Shown: in pieces, positions 1 to 8,949 of the stretch
How the letters are laid out: each line of letters opens with the position of its first letter
Numbering within the stretch: position 1 is the stretch's first letter
Assembly (NCBI RefSeq): GCF_001761465.1
Contig: NZ_CP017479.1
Coordinates: 3,534,001 to 3,598,000 of the forward strand
Source: Flavobacterium gilvum
GTDB taxonomy: Bacteria > Bacteroidota > Bacteroidia > Flavobacteriales > Flavobacteriaceae
DNA length: 64,000 nucleotides
Direction: 5' to 3'
Program-made: the position numbers and the translations under genes
Notes under the pieces: model-generated
Database searches by the model: none
Told to the model about the DNA's origin: nothing
Seen by the model: only the letters and a program-made list of their open reading frames with translations

Positions 1-98
1 TGGTTTTTGTTAATTGATTCAAAATCACTAGTACAACTCGCAATAACGGCTAACAAAGACAGACAATAAACTGTCTTTTTTATAGTATTTAATTTCAT
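1..98 (-). CDS. SusD/RagB-like outer-membrane lipoprotein, N-terminal part only
   Basis: Only the first 32 codons lie in the window; the gene runs off the left edge. The ATG at 98 starts a lipoprotein signal peptide with a hydrophobic core and the lipobox LLAVIASC, followed by TSDFESINKN, which resembles the opening of the SusD-like nutrient-binding lipoproteins (families that begin with DFxxINxNP after the lipid Cys). It begins 11 bp after the stop of the SusC-type gene on the same strand, the standard susC-susD order. Expected role: surface lipoprotein lid that captures a glycan or other ligand for the SusC channel. Substrate cannot be judged from this fragment. The lipoprotein call is seen directly; the SusD call rests on the short motif and on position. 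Confidence 0.85.
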   Translation of the reverse strand, partial: MKLNTIKKTVYCLSLLAVIASCTSDFESINKN

Positions 99-109
99 AA
101 TTCTAATTC

Positions 110-3100
110 TTAAAAAGTTACATTTAAATTAAGCCCTAAACTTCTTGTAGATGGAAGTCCAAAAATATCAACTCCTTGAAGAGCTTCTCCTGTACTTAAC
201 GCAATATTCGGATCAAATGGAGCATCTTTGTAGAAGAAGAATAAATTTCTACCCACTAATGATAAACTCGCTGATTGTAAAAATGGTAATGATTTTACAT
301 TAAAATTATAACCTACAGACAACTCTCTTAAACTAACATTGGTAGCATCGTAAACATACTCAGACAGAGCTCCATTTTTTCCTCCCACTTTTGCATAATA
401 TTTATCTGCTGCAATGCTTGAAACCGGGGTACCTGTACTAGAAACGGCATTTACAGAAACACCACCTGCATTTTTGGCATCACCATAAGCTTTAGAAACA
501 CCATATTGATCATTCATTGATTGTGTCATACTCATTACATCTCCTCCAAATCTTCCGTCAATAAGCACATTGGCAAAGAATGATCCAAATTTGAAAGTAT
601 TTGCCAAACCTAACATGTAATCAGGATTTGCATTTCCAACATTTTCGTAGGTTTTTGTAACTTGAACATCTCCATTAGTATCCAAAAGAAGTCTTCCTTG
701 ACCATCTTTTACAAGCGTGTGTGCCTGAAGAACCCCAAACGGCTCACCTTCAACTAATGAATACTGATATCCTTGGTTATCACCTTTTGTCAAATTGATT
801 TGTCCTCCAAGTTCTGCTGGAATTTCTTTAACTGTATTTTTATTTTTAGAATAGTTTAAAGTTACATCCCAAGAGAATTTTTCAGTAGCCATAACTTTTC
901 CTGTCAAAACAACTTCTAAACCTTCATTGGCAATTTTTCCTGCATTGATAGCGTAGAAAGTATATCCAAAAGGATTCGTTGTAGGAGCAGGAACCTGAAT
1001 GTACTGGTTCTTAGTTTCTGAATTATAATAAGAAATCTCAAATCCAAGTCTGTTATTAAACATTCTCCATTCTGTACCAATTTCAAATTCAGATTTTAAT
1101 TCTGGTTTTAATGATTCACCCGGTCTTGGTCCTACCGGAGGATTGACGACAATACCACCAATAATTGTAGATGTAGGCGAAGTAACTCCAGGAGGAATAT
1201 CGTTACCTACTTGTGCGTAAGTGGCACGTACTTTACCAAAACTAATCCAATCTGGCAGGGTTGTCATTTGGCTAATGATACCTGTCATACCCACTGATGG
1301 ATAAAAGAATGATGAATTATTTGTATTTACCAATGTAGATGACCAGTCATTTCTTGCTGCAACATCTAAAAACAACATTTCTTTATAACCAAGTGTTGTA
1401 GAAGCAAAAATAGATTGAACCTCTCTATTTGATCCTGCAGTTTGTTGATTTGCTTTATTATTTGTAAAATTCCCTAAAGTAAACCAGTTAGTATATTCCA
1501 AACCTCCATTTGAAGTTCCTGAATTTAACATAGTCATTTGGTTTGCATTGGTATTATTCAAACTTGTCCCAATAATAGCATTGAAACTGAAATCAGAACC
1601 AAAATTAGTATTGATTTTTGCCATAAAATCAGCATAATTTTGAGTACTTATTGTATTTGAATTAATATAAGTACCATTTATATTGGCCAAAACTGTTGAA
1701 GTCGTTGCGTGTATTTTTTTATCAAAACCACTCTCAATACGATTATAACTGTATCTTCCCGAAAGGTTCAACCAATTATTAACTTTATAATCCAATGCCA
1801 ATGTTCCTGTAAAGAAATGATTGGTGTCTACAGATTTTGCTCTGTTTAATAACCAATATGGATTTTGCACCACTTCATCAATTGCAGGATAATTTTGAGC
1901 ATAAATATTTCTTATTGGATCAAAAACTTCATAATTGTTTTTGTAATTTTCAAAAACATTTCCATTACCTCTTGGCATCAAGTAAGTTCCCGCAATTGGG
2001 TTAAAATTAAGACCATTCAAAGGTCTGTTATTAATGACTTGAGAAGTATATTTTCCATCGGCAGAAATAGTTAATTTATTATCAAAAAACTTTCCTGTCT
2101 GACGAATTCCAAAATTGTTTTTGTTTAAATCATTCTCTGGCAAAATGCCGCTTGCAGAAGTATTTGAATACGTCAAACTTGTAGTAGCTACAGATGAACC
2201 TGTAGAAAATCCAAGAGAAGTGATTTGAGTGATACCTGTTTCAAAGAAATCCTTAACATGGTCTTCAGTATTTTCTTTTGCACCAGAACTATTATATTCT
2301 GTTTGAAACTTAGGCAAATATGCAGCTGTTTCAAAAAGAGTTGTAGAAGATGCTGTCAAATTGGCTTTTCCTTCTTTAGCTTTTTTCGAAGACAATAAAA
2401 TAACACCATTTGCACCTTGGCTACCATATAAAACAGATGCTGCAGCTCCTTTAAGAACGGTCATTCCTTCATAATCATCTGGGTTAATCAAGGACACGAC
2501 ATCTCCACCATCTCGATTACCACCATTTTTGTCCCCAGAAATATCTGTTGGTTGTGTTGAAGAACCGTTAAACAAAGGCATACCATCAATAACATAAAGT
2601 GGTTGATTATTTGATACTGACGAATTACCACGTATTACAACCTTGGTTGAACCACCAACACCACCAGCCGATTTTGTCACGGCAACACCCGCAATTTTTC
2701 CGGCAACAGTGTTTATTAAGTTAGCGTCTTTTACCCTTGTCAACTCCTCACCTTTTAGTTCTTGAGCAGCATAGGTCAAAGATTTTTTGGTTTTTTTCAC
2801 ACCCAATGAAGTTACAACTACTTCGGATAATGATGTAGAACCCGATTCGGTCATTTGAATTTTAACAGTATTAGATTCTCCTACAGTAATATTTTTGGTT
2901 TCATATCCTAAATAGGAAATCACCAAAGTAGCACCTGTTTTGGCTTCAATGCTAAAACCTCCATCAAAATTTGTTGATGTACCATTGGACTCCCCTTTTA
3001 CCACAACATTTGCTGCGGGCAAAGGCATGCCTTTTGAATCTGTAACCAAACCCTTGATTGTTTTTACTTGCGCAAGCGTAACCTGCGTGGCAAAAACAAC

Positions 3101-3127
3101 CATAACGATTAATAGAATTTTTTTCAT
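110..3127 (-). CDS. SusC/RagA-family TonB-linked outer-membrane receptor
   Basis: Outer-membrane transporter that, with its SusD partner, imports oligosaccharides or other large nutrients in a TonB-dependent way. From the ATG at 3127 the protein is 1005 residues: signal peptide about 1-19 (ends VTLAQ), a carboxypeptidase-regulatory-like beta-sandwich about 22-95 ([17 protein letters not shown]), a TonB-box/plug region about 100-250 ([10 protein letters not shown], then [20 protein letters not shown]), a long beta-barrel, and a terminal strand ending NVTF. A longer frame opens at 3238, but its extra 37 residues are Lys/Phe/Cys-rich and sit over the promoter region, so the internal ATG in front of the signal peptide is chosen. 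It lies directly upstream of the SusD-like gene and divergent from a LytTR-type two-component system, which probably controls it. Confidence 0.95.
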   Translation of the reverse strand: MKKILLIVMVVFATQVTLAQVKTIKGLVTDSKGMPLPAANVVVKGESNGTSTNFDGGFSIEAKTGATLVISYLGYETKNITVGESNTVKIQMTESGSTSLSEVVVTSLGVKKTKKSLTYAAQELKGEELTRVKDANLINTVAGKIAGVAVTKSAGGVGGSTKVVIRGNSSVSNNQPLYVIDGMPLFNGSSTQPTDISGDKNGGNRDGGDVVSLINPDDYEGMTVLKGAAASVLYGSQGANGVILLSSKKAKEGKANLTASSTTLFETAAYLPKFQTEYNSSGAKENTEDHVKDFFETGITQITSLGFSTGSSVATTSLTYSNTSASGILPENDLNKNNFGIRQTGKFFDNKLTISADGKYTSQVINNRPLNGLNFNPIAGTYLMPRGNGNVFENYKNNYEVFDPIRNIYAQNYPAIDEVVQNPYWLLNRAKSVDTNHFFTGTLALDYKVNNWLNLSGRYSYNRIESGFDKKIHATTSTVLANINGTYINSNTISTQNYADFMAKINTNFGSDFSFNAIIGTSLNNTNANQMTMLNSGTSNGGLEYTNWFTLGNFTNNKANQQTAGSNREVQSIFASTTLGYKEMLFLDVAARNDWSSTLVNTNNSSFFYPSVGMTGIISQMTTLPDWISFGKVRATYAQVGNDIPPGVTSPTSTIIGGIVVNPPVGPRPGESLKPELKSEFEIGTEWRMFNNRLGFEISYYNSETKNQYIQVPAPTTNPFGYTFYAINAGKIANEGLEVVLTGKVMATEKFSWDVTLNYSKNKNTVKEIPAELGGQINLTKGDNQGYQYSLVEGEPFGVLQAHTLVKDGQGRLLLDTNGDVQVTKTYENVGNANPDYMLGLANTFKFGSFFANVLIDGRFGGDVMSMTQSMNDQYGVSKAYGDAKNAGGVSVNAVSSTGTPVSSIAADKYYAKVGGKNGALSEYVYDATNVSLRELSVGYNFNVKSLPFLQSASLSLVGRNLFFFYKDAPFDPNIALSTGEALQGVDIFGLPSTRSLGLNLNVTF

Positions 3128-3155
3128 TTTTTGATATTTTTTGTTAGTTATGGGA

Positions 3156-3163
3156 TAAAAGTA
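3156..3163 (-). promoter_or_regulatory. Candidate -7 box of the susC promoter
   Basis: Read on the minus strand this is TACTTTTA, one mismatch from the Bacteroidota -7 consensus TAnnTTTG, about 29 bp upstream of the susC start. The paired direct repeats at 3191-3227 lie just upstream of where the -33 region would be, an activator-like arrangement. The box itself is weak evidence alone in AT-rich DNA. Confidence 0.4.
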
Positions 3164-3190
3164 TAAGAAAGGCTTTTCTGAAAAAAAAAA

Positions 3191-3227
3191 TTTAAACCAA
3201 CAACATCGTTTTTTAAACCAACGACAT
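3191..3227 (-). promoter_or_regulatory. Paired direct repeat, probable LytTR-type response-regulator site
   Basis: The + strand carries tttaaaccaacaacat at 3191 and tttaaaccaacgacat at 3212, a near-identical direct repeat with a period of 21 bp. On the minus strand each contains (C/T)GTTGGT, compatible with the GTT-centred half-sites of LytTR-domain proteins, which bind two direct repeats about two helical turns apart. The site lies between susC and the divergent LytTR regulator gene, just upstream of the likely susC promoter. Binding by the neighbouring regulator is inference. Confidence 0.6.
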
Positions 3228-3243
3228 TTTTTAATCAATAATC

Positions 3244-3263
3244 CGTTTTTCGAAAACGTTTTC
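3244..3263. promoter_or_regulatory. CG-centred palindromes in the susC-histidine kinase intergenic region
   Basis: Overlapping inverted repeats: CGTTTTTCGAAAACG, then the perfect 12-bp palindrome GAAAACGTTTTC at 3252-3263. CG-centred A/T-flanked palindromes are typical of LacI-family operators, but no LacI gene lies next to this site. Could also be chance in AT-rich DNA. Confidence 0.35.
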
Positions 3264-3395
3264 AGTAATATTATTGAAACCCATATTTATGTTTTTCAAC
3301 ATTTTTTTCATCAAAATGCTTTTTTTAATGACAAAATGATTATTGTTGCAAAATAAATACGGTGGCTTTATTTCCCATACACCTGAAATGCTATT

Positions 3396-4436
3396 ATGAA
3401 AAAAACAAACTTCGAGATAAAACTTAGTAATCATGTCTGGTTCTGGCTAATCTGGTTTCTTTTTAATTATTTACGTTGGGGTGCTTATTTCAATGATTAT
3501 AAGTATTCCTTCAAATCAAATTTGTTAGAATACGCACTCCACATCCCTTTTGTTTATTTCAACATATTGGTACTTATACCTATGTATGTATTAAAATCAA
3601 AATACATTAAATACACTATTTCTCTATTTGCAACTCTTGCCGTCATTTATTTACTAAAAACTGGGCTAACCTATTATATAATCACAAAAAACATCTGGCC
3701 CGAGGCCAATAGAGATTACAGACCGTTTGAACTAAATCATATTGTAGCCGTAACTATTGGAGAAATTTATGTACTTGCAATTGCGTCTTCTTTCTACTTG
3801 ATGCTAACGTGGATACGGGAAAGAGATCGTAATAAAGCTATTTTGGAGAATCAGAATAAAATCAAATTAAAGTATTTAAAAAACCAGATTCAGCCACACT
3901 TTTTTTTTAATACCTTAAATAACTTATATGCATTGTCGCTGGAATCATCAAACAAAGTGCCCAATGTTATCATTAAACTTTCCAATTTAATGGAATATGT
4001 ATTGTACGATATTGAGGGAACGAAGTTTGTGCCGTTGATGAAAGAAATCGATTATATTCAAAATTATATCGAAATCGAAAAGCTCCGATTTGAAAATGTA
4101 GAAGTCAACATAAATCTGGAATCGGATCTTGATAATATAACAATTCCTCCTTTGTTATTTATTTCTCTGATCGAAAACGCTTTCAAACACGGAGGTGCAA
4201 ACAACAAAAACCTTAAAATAAAAATTAATTTCAGAGTAGTAAATTCAAAGCTTGAATTTGAAATAATAAATAATTTTGTAATTTCACCCCCTCCAAAATC
4301 AAAAAAAGGAATCGGATTGTCGAACACAAAAAAAAGGATAAAACTAATTTTCAAAAACAATTTCGTCATACAACAAATGGTTAAATTCAATTTTTTTATT
4401 ATCAAAATACAAATCCCTTTATATAATGAAAATTAA
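3396..4436 (+). CDS. Sensor histidine kinase, LytS/YehU (His_kinase) type
   Basis: Membrane sensor kinase of 346 residues. Four hydrophobic segments fill about 14-35, 45-65, 70-95 and 117-140. They are followed by a short coiled linker and the family's phospho-acceptor motif QIQPHFFFNTLNNLY with His168, the N-box ENAFKHG (Asn261) and the G-box GIGLSNTKKR near 305-314. The order and short catalytic domain fit His_kinase plus HATPase_c proteins that partner with LytTR regulators. There is no separate periplasmic sensor domain, so the signal is probably sensed in or near the membrane. Its 3' end overlaps the response-regulator start by 11 bp, implying translational coupling. Divergent from susC. 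Confidence 0.93.
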   Translation: MKKTNFEIKLSNHVWFWLIWFLFNYLRWGAYFNDYKYSFKSNLLEYALHIPFVYFNILVLIPMYVLKSKYIKYTISLFATLAVIYLLKTGLTYYIITKNIWPEANRDYRPFELNHIVAVTIGEIYVLAIASSFYLMLTWIRERDRNKAILENQNKIKLKYLKNQIQPHFFFNTLNNLYALSLESSNKVPNVIIKLSNLMEYVLYDIEGTKFVPLMKEIDYIQNYIEIEKLRFENVEVNINLESDLDNITIPPLLFISLIENAFKHGGANNKNLKIKINFRVVNSKLEFEIINNFVISPPPKSKKGIGLSNTKKRIKLIFKNNFVIQQMVKFNFFIIKIQIPLYNEN

Positions 4437-5127
4437 GTGCGTATTAATTGATGATGAACCACTGGCAATAAAAGTATTGCTCAATTATTTTGAAAATTTT
4501 TCTGAGTTTGAAGTTGTCGCTACTTTCAATAATTCATTAGAGGGACTGGAATTTATTAATTCAAATACTGTTGATGCTGTTTTTTTGGACATTAATATGC
4601 CGATGATGACAGGATTTGAATTAATCCGTTTGCTCGAAACCAAAACCCGGGTTATTATTACCACTGCTTTTAGGGAGTTTGCTGCCGAAAGTTATGATTT
4701 GGAAGTATTGGATTATTTGGTAAAACCTATTCCGCTTCCTCGATTCATAAAATGTATTCAAAAAATCGAGGCCGAATACAATTTGAAAAACAATATTAAA
4801 ATTGAAAACCATCGTGTAGAACCACACATTTTTATCAAGGTGGATAAGAAAATGGTAAAAATCAATATTGATGAAATTCTTTTTATAGAAGGAATGAAAG
4901 AATACATAAAAGTGGTTACACCCGAAAAAACGTATATCACCCACAAATCATTAAGCTCACTAACCGAAGAATTGCCAGCCGAAAGATTCATGCGCACGCA
5001 TAAATCCTTCACAATTGCGCTCAATAAAGTAAAATCCATAGAAGGAAACAGAATACAGATTCTGACCCATAATATTCCAATTGGCAGAAACTACATTAAA
5101 GAAGTCAAAAGTAAAATTTTGGACTAA
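4426..5127 (+). CDS. LytTR-family response regulator
   Basis: Cytoplasmic DNA-binding response regulator (233 residues). The receiver domain about 3-120 has the acidic pair Asp9/Asp10, phospho-acceptor Asp55 in FLDINMP, the Thr of ITTAF near 80 and Lys100 in VKPI. The C-terminal LytTR domain, about 130-233, has FIKVDKKMVKINIDEILFIEG and FMRTHKSF, typical of the fold. The start overlaps the kinase stop by 11 bp, so the two form one two-gene operon. Its most likely target is the 21-bp-period direct repeat in front of the divergent susC gene (inference); the downstream permease gene is another candidate. Confidence 0.94.
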   Translation: MKIKCVLIDDEPLAIKVLLNYFENFSEFEVVATFNNSLEGLEFINSNTVDAVFLDINMPMMTGFELIRLLETKTRVIITTAFREFAAESYDLEVLDYLVKPIPLPRFIKCIQKIEAEYNLKNNIKIENHRVEPHIFIKVDKKMVKINIDEILFIEGMKEYIKVVTPEKTYITHKSLSSLTEELPAERFMRTHKSFTIALNKVKSIEGNRIQILTHNIPIGRNYIKEVKSKILD

Positions 5128-5156
5128 ACATCCTATTTTATTTACGTATTCACTTA

Positions 5157-5176
5157 CAACAAACTGTCATTTGTTG
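5157..5176. repeat. Short inverted repeat after the response regulator gene
   Basis: caacaaa and tttgttg flank a 6-base centre. There is no following T-run on the + strand, so it is not a convincing terminator; it could be a protein site upstream of the permease gene. Confidence 0.3.
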
Positions 5177-5318
5177 AGAAAATAATGTTGTTCATATAAA
5201 AGTAAAAAACTTTACATCGGAAAATTTTTTTTTAAAATCGGTAAGAAATATATTTACAGTCTTGCAGCATCAAAAAATTAATTAATTAACCACAAAAAAA
5301 ATTAAATTTTAGAAAATT

Positions 5319-6758
5319 ATGAGTACAGAAAATTCAAAAACCAACTGGGGGCAGTTCATCCCCTTAGCTAGCGTTTTCTTCTTTTGGGGATTTGTAGCTG
5401 CAAGTAATGACATCTTAATTCCTGTTTTTAAGACAGCATTTAATCTTACACAGGGAGAAAGTCAATTGGTGGCTTTTGCATTCTACATCGCTTACACCGT
5501 AGGTTCACTTATTTATATGGGAATCTCAGTTGCAATAAAAGAAGATTTGGTAAACAGAATAGGTTACAAAAATGGATTATCGGTAGGATTATTCATTTCG
5601 GCACTTGGAACGCTTTTATTTTATCCTGCGGCAAATACAGGCTCATTCACCTTAATGTTGGCAGGACTTTTTATAGTAGGACTTGGATTTTCATTACAGC
5701 AAACCGTTGCAAATCCGTTATCTATTGCCTTAGGTCCAATTAAAACGGGATCACAACGTTTGACACTGGCTGGAGGTATCAACAATTTTGGGACTACAAT
5801 TGGACCATTGATTGTAAGTTTTGCTATTTTCGGTTCAAGCGCAGAAGGAAACACCACAGCAAGTATCGAAAGCGTTAAAATACCTTATTTAATTCTTGGA
5901 TTCGCATTTTTGGTAGTGGGTATTTTATTAAAATTCTCATCACTTCCAGACAAACCAGAATTGATTGAAGAAGATGATTCTCATGACAAAATAGCTGTAA
6001 AAACATCAGCTTTACAATACCCACAATTAGTAATGGGGATGATTGCCATTTTCTTATATGTTGGTGTTGAAGTATCTACAGCAAGTAACTTACCTGCTTA
6101 TATGGAAAGTAAATTAGGTTTCCTAACCAAAGACGTGGCACCTTATATCTCTTTATACTGGGCGAGTTTAATGATTGGTCGTTGGACTGGAGCTGTAGAA
6201 GCCTTTACCGAAAACATGAGTTTGCTAAAAATATTACGTTTTATCGCACCTTATCTAGCTTTTGGAGTGTTTTTGGCTGTAAATGCAATTGCTAATCACG
6301 ACTTAACTCCTTTCTACGTTTATGGATTGGTAATTTTGGTGTTGATTGCTGCCGACATGGCGAGTAAAGGAAATCCTGCGCGAATGCTTTTGATTTTCTC
6401 AGCTTGTGGTATTTTGGCAACAACCATAGGTATGACAACTACAGGAATAGTGAGTGTTTACGCCTTTACTAGTGTTGGTTTATTCTGTAGTACACTTTGG
6501 CCTTGTATCTTTACATTGGCGGTAAGCGGACTTGGTAAACATACCAGCCAAGGAAGTAGCTTCCTTATCATGATGATTATGGGAGGTGGATTTGTAAGTG
6601 TGTTCCAGGGTAAAGTTGCCGAATTCATTGGAATTCAATCCAGTTATATTGTTGGTGTAATTTGTTTCGCTTATCTTGTATTTTATGCATGGAAAGTAAG
6701 TGCCATATTAAAAGCGCACGGAATCGATTTTGACAAAAAGATTGCAGGAGGACACTAG
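5319..6758 (+). CDS. Sugar MFS transporter of the FucP/GluP (FHS) type
   Basis: Inner-membrane proton-coupled sugar importer, 479 residues with about 12 hydrophobic segments. The N-terminus WGQFIPLASVFFFWGFVAASNDILIP matches the FHS family, which carries L-fucose, glucose, galactose or related sugars; QQTVANPLSIALGP is another family signature. It is somewhat longer than E. coli FucP. It stands alone on the + strand, 191 bp after the two-component operon, and its end faces the convergent aldolase gene across a double terminator. The exact sugar is not readable from the sequence. The Gal/HexNAc enzymes elsewhere in the window make an amino sugar or galactose plausible, but this is inference. 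Confidence 0.88.
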   Translation: MSTENSKTNWGQFIPLASVFFFWGFVAASNDILIPVFKTAFNLTQGESQLVAFAFYIAYTVGSLIYMGISVAIKEDLVNRIGYKNGLSVGLFISALGTLLFYPAANTGSFTLMLAGLFIVGLGFSLQQTVANPLSIALGPIKTGSQRLTLAGGINNFGTTIGPLIVSFAIFGSSAEGNTTASIESVKIPYLILGFAFLVVGILLKFSSLPDKPELIEEDDSHDKIAVKTSALQYPQLVMGMIAIFLYVGVEVSTASNLPAYMESKLGFLTKDVAPYISLYWASLMIGRWTGAVEAFTENMSLLKILRFIAPYLAFGVFLAVNAIANHDLTPFYVYGLVILVLIAADMASKGNPARMLLIFSACGILATTIGMTTTGIVSVYAFTSVGLFCSTLWPCIFTLAVSGLGKHTSQGSSFLIMMIMGGGFVSVFQGKVAEFIGIQSSYIVGVICFAYLVFYAWKVSAILKAHGIDFDKKIAGGH

Positions 6759-6815
6759 TAGATTGCAGATTTTAGACTGCAGATTGCAGAATTAAGATTT
6801 CAGACTGCAGATTAT

Positions 6816-6860
6816 AAAAAATCCCATTTTGTTCATAGTGACAAAATGGGATTTTTTTTG
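6816..6860. terminator. Rho-independent terminator
   Basis: Stem aaaaatcccattttgt at 6816-6832 pairs with acaaaatgggattttt at 6841-6857 across an 8-base loop. T-runs follow on both strands, so it can serve both the permease (+) and the aldolase (-). Confidence 0.85.
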
Positions 6861-6884
6861 ATTCAAAAAAATAATCTAATCCAT

Positions 6885-6918
6885 AAAAAAGTCCCATTTC
6901 GTACGAAATGGGACTTTA
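6885..6918. terminator. Second bidirectional terminator
   Basis: Perfect palindrome gtcccatttcgt/acgaaatgggac at 6891-6914, flanked by A-run and T-rich DNA. Different sequence from the hairpin at 6816-6860 apart from the shared tcccattt core. Confidence 0.75.
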
Positions 6919-6982
6919 CTTTTATATGTCCAAATTTGAATCCTTAATTCTGAAATTTGAAATCTGCAGTCTGAAATCTTAA

Positions 6983-7639
6983 TTACTTGTTTCCTTTTTC
7001 GAAATCAGCAACAAATTGAGCCAAACCAATATCTGTCAACGGGTGTTTTAATAATCCTGTAATTGCTGATAATGGCCCTGTCATAACATCGGCACCAATT
7101 TTGGCACAGTTTACGATATGCATTGTATGACGCACAGAAGCCGCCAAAATTTGTGTTTCGTAACCGTAATTATCATAGATTTCTCTGATTTCTTCAATCA
7201 AGGCCAATCCATCTGTAGAGATATCATCCAAACGACCAATGAATGGAGAAACATAAGTAGCACCCGCTTTTGCAGCCAATAACGCCTGACCTGCTGAGAA
7301 TACTAAAGTAACATTGGTTTTAATTCCTTTATCAGAGAAATATTTCGCAGCCATTACTCCTTCTTTTGTCATAGGAAGTTTAACAACGATTTGCTCGTGC
7401 AAATCGGCCAATTCTTCACCCTCTTTAACCATTCCTTCATAATCCAAAGCATTAACTTCGGCACTAACATCTCCATCAACCAAATTACAGATATCAACAT
7501 AATGTTTCAAAATGTTGTTTTTTCCTGTAATTCCTTCTTTAGCCATCAAAGACGGGTTTGTAGTAACTCCGTCCAAAACGCCTAATGCTTGTGCTTCTTT
7601 AATTTGAGCTAAATTAGCTGTATCAATAAAAAATTTCAT
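6983..7639 (-). CDS. fsa: Fructose-6-phosphate aldolase / small transaldolase (TalC/MipB family)
   Basis: Cytoplasmic class I aldolase of 218 residues. It is of the short transaldolase type that either cleaves fructose 6-phosphate or performs the transaldolase step of the pentose phosphate pathway. [16 protein letters not shown] and [13 protein letters not shown] at the N-terminus, the Schiff-base lysine Lys87 in IVVKLPMT, and the C-terminal [14 protein letters not shown] are family hallmarks, and the length is typical. In Bacteroidota this protein often stands in for classical transaldolase; sequence alone does not separate the two activities. Single-gene unit ending at the double terminator. 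Confidence 0.9.
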   Translation of the reverse strand: MKFFIDTANLAQIKEAQALGVLDGVTTNPSLMAKEGITGKNNILKHYVDICNLVDGDVSAEVNALDYEGMVKEGEELADLHEQIVVKLPMTKEGVMAAKYFSDKGIKTNVTLVFSAGQALLAAKAGATYVSPFIGRLDDISTDGLALIEEIREIYDNYGYETQILAASVRHTMHIVNCAKIGADVMTGPLSAITGLLKHPLTDIGLAQFVADFEKGNK

Positions 7640-7780
7640 AATATATTTAAATTTAATTGTGTGTTTAAAAAATTAGGCGCAAAATTACGAAATCATTATC
7701 AATAACAATTGCAATTTTAACGACAATTTCAATTTCAAAAATTAAAACTCAAATCCCAATCGCAATTTCATTTTGAATTC

Positions 7781-8584
7781 CTAAAGTTTATAATGATTCA
7801 TCAGCATTTTTTCATAAACCTTATCCGGAAGTACCCTTTTTAGAACAATAGAAAACTTTTGCATAAAAGCACCTACTTTGTAATGAATTTTTGGATTTGA
7901 ATTTTGGATTACAGCATAAACAGCCTCAGCCATTTCATTCGGATTGCTTCCACTGTCCACGTGTTCATTCATCGTTTTCAGGTTATTCCCATAAGACTCT
8001 TCATAAGCAGAACCCTTTATCAACGGAGCATGAAAACGCCCAGCGGCAATATTGGTTGCAAAATCACCCGGCGCAATATTGGTAATTTGAACTCCAAATG
8101 GCTTTACCTCCATTCTTAAAGCTTCGGTTATAAGTTCCAAAGCTCCTTTTGAAGCCGAATAAACACTGCGATACGGCAAACCCATATAACCCGCAATGGA
8201 AGTGATATTTATAATCAAACCCGATTGTTGGGAACGCATTTGCGGCAAAACAGCTTTCATTACTTCGATTGGCCCAAAAAAATTGGTTTCAAAGTTATTT
8301 TTAATTTCCTCCATCGGAATTTCTTCCAAAGGCCCTGTAATTCCAACACCGGCATTATTAATCACAACATCCAACTTTCCGGAAGTCGCAATAATTTTGG
8401 CGACAGCCGAATGAATAGAATCTGCGTTTCTTACATCCAATGTAATCAAAGGAAAAACCGAATTAAGGACACGTTCCGGATTACGGCTCGTTCCATACAC
8501 CACAAATCCTTTATGATGCAAAAATTCGCCAATAGACTTCCCTATTCCTGACGATGCTCCTGTAATTAATACAACTTTGTTCAC
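7781..8584 (-). CDS. Short-chain dehydrogenase/reductase (classical SDR)
   Basis: NAD(P)-dependent oxidoreductase, 267 residues. Cofactor motif TGASSGIG at 8-15, NNAG at 76-79, catalytic Ser129, Tyr142 and Lys146 (YSASK). TSRN after the second strand suggests NADP preference (inference from Arg in that loop). The C-terminal extension ending in a basic, Leu/Met-rich segment (KRVLPDKVYEKMLMNHY) resembles SDRs acting on hydrophobic substrates. The substrate is unknown and the neighbours (aldolase, SRP RNA) do not help. Appears to be transcribed alone. Confidence 0.88.
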   Translation of the reverse strand: MNKVVLITGASSGIGKSIGEFLHHKGFVVYGTSRNPERVLNSVFPLITLDVRNADSIHSAVAKIIATSGKLDVVINNAGVGITGPLEEIPMEEIKNNFETNFFGPIEVMKAVLPQMRSQQSGLIINITSIAGYMGLPYRSVYSASKGALELITEALRMEVKPFGVQITNIAPGDFATNIAAGRFHAPLIKGSAYEESYGNNLKTMNEHVDSGSNPNEMAEAVYAVIQNSNPKIHYKVGAFMQKFSIVLKRVLPDKVYEKMLMNHYKL

Positions 8585-8764
8585 TATTTTGAATTATAAA
8601 TTATGAGTTATGAATTATGAGTTACTTGTGGGACAATTATCAGTTTCTATACTCTATTCTCTTTCTTCTTTTTTCTATTTTCTAAAAACTGTATTGGGTA
8701 AAAATAAAAAAATCCTCCCGAAGGAAGACTATATTTAAATAATTCTTGGAATAAAAAAAGAAAA

Positions 8765-8862
8765 AATGGCAAGCGATCTACATCGCACCGCTCAACCACG
8801 TACCCTTGCTATGTTCCCATCCTGGGGGAGTCTGCAGGAGCTGGTCGTGTAGGACTTGCCGG
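8765..8862 (-). ncRNA. ffs: Signal recognition particle RNA, small bacterial type
   Basis: On the minus strand the RNA begins near ggcaagtcctacac and ends gtagatcgcttgcc: the ends pair (ggcaag with cttgcc, ctaca with tgtag) to make one long hairpin. Its tip carries the SRP core: CCAGG, tetraloop GGAA, then AGCA, in the Ffh-binding arrangement. The 3' end is followed on the minus strand by a T-rich run. A well-placed Bacteroidota promoter lies just upstream. Ends are uncertain by a few bases. Confidence 0.88.
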
Positions 8863-8864
8863 TG

Positions 8865-8895
8865 CAAATGTACAACCTTTTTATATTTTTGCAAG
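8865..8895 (-). promoter_or_regulatory. Promoter of the SRP RNA gene
   Basis: Minus strand: CTTGC at 8895-8891, an 18-base spacer, then the -7 box TACATTTG at 8872-8865, matching TAnnTTTG exactly. The predicted start falls at about 8858-8862, where the RNA stem begins. Confidence 0.75.
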
Positions 8896-8949
8896 GACTT
8901 TGCTCTAAAAAAATAACGTTGTATATTGGTGGCTACTAAATTTCAAATC

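Larger units (their letters stand above)
6791..6983. repeat. 23-bp perfect inverted repeat enclosing two terminators
   Basis: attaagatttcagactgcag plus att at 6791-6813 is the exact reverse complement of 6961-6983. The two arms enclose the two terminator hairpins and 147 bp of spacer. The right arm runs into the stop codon of the aldolase gene. The preceding 6758-6790 holds more copies of the same simple (gcagatt) words. Confidence 0.75.

Noticed and set aside
3128..3238. N-terminal extension of the SusC-type protein
   Set aside because: Would place 37 basic/aromatic residues before a perfect signal peptide and covers the promoter and LytTR-like repeat.
5157..5176. Terminator after the response regulator
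   Set aside because: Stem is only 7 bp and no T-run follows; kept only as a short inverted repeat.
8585..8700. Tandem words (gaattatgagttat) before the SDR gene as a regulatory array
   Set aside because: Low-complexity AT-rich repetition without dyad symmetry or fixed spacing; no support for a binding site.
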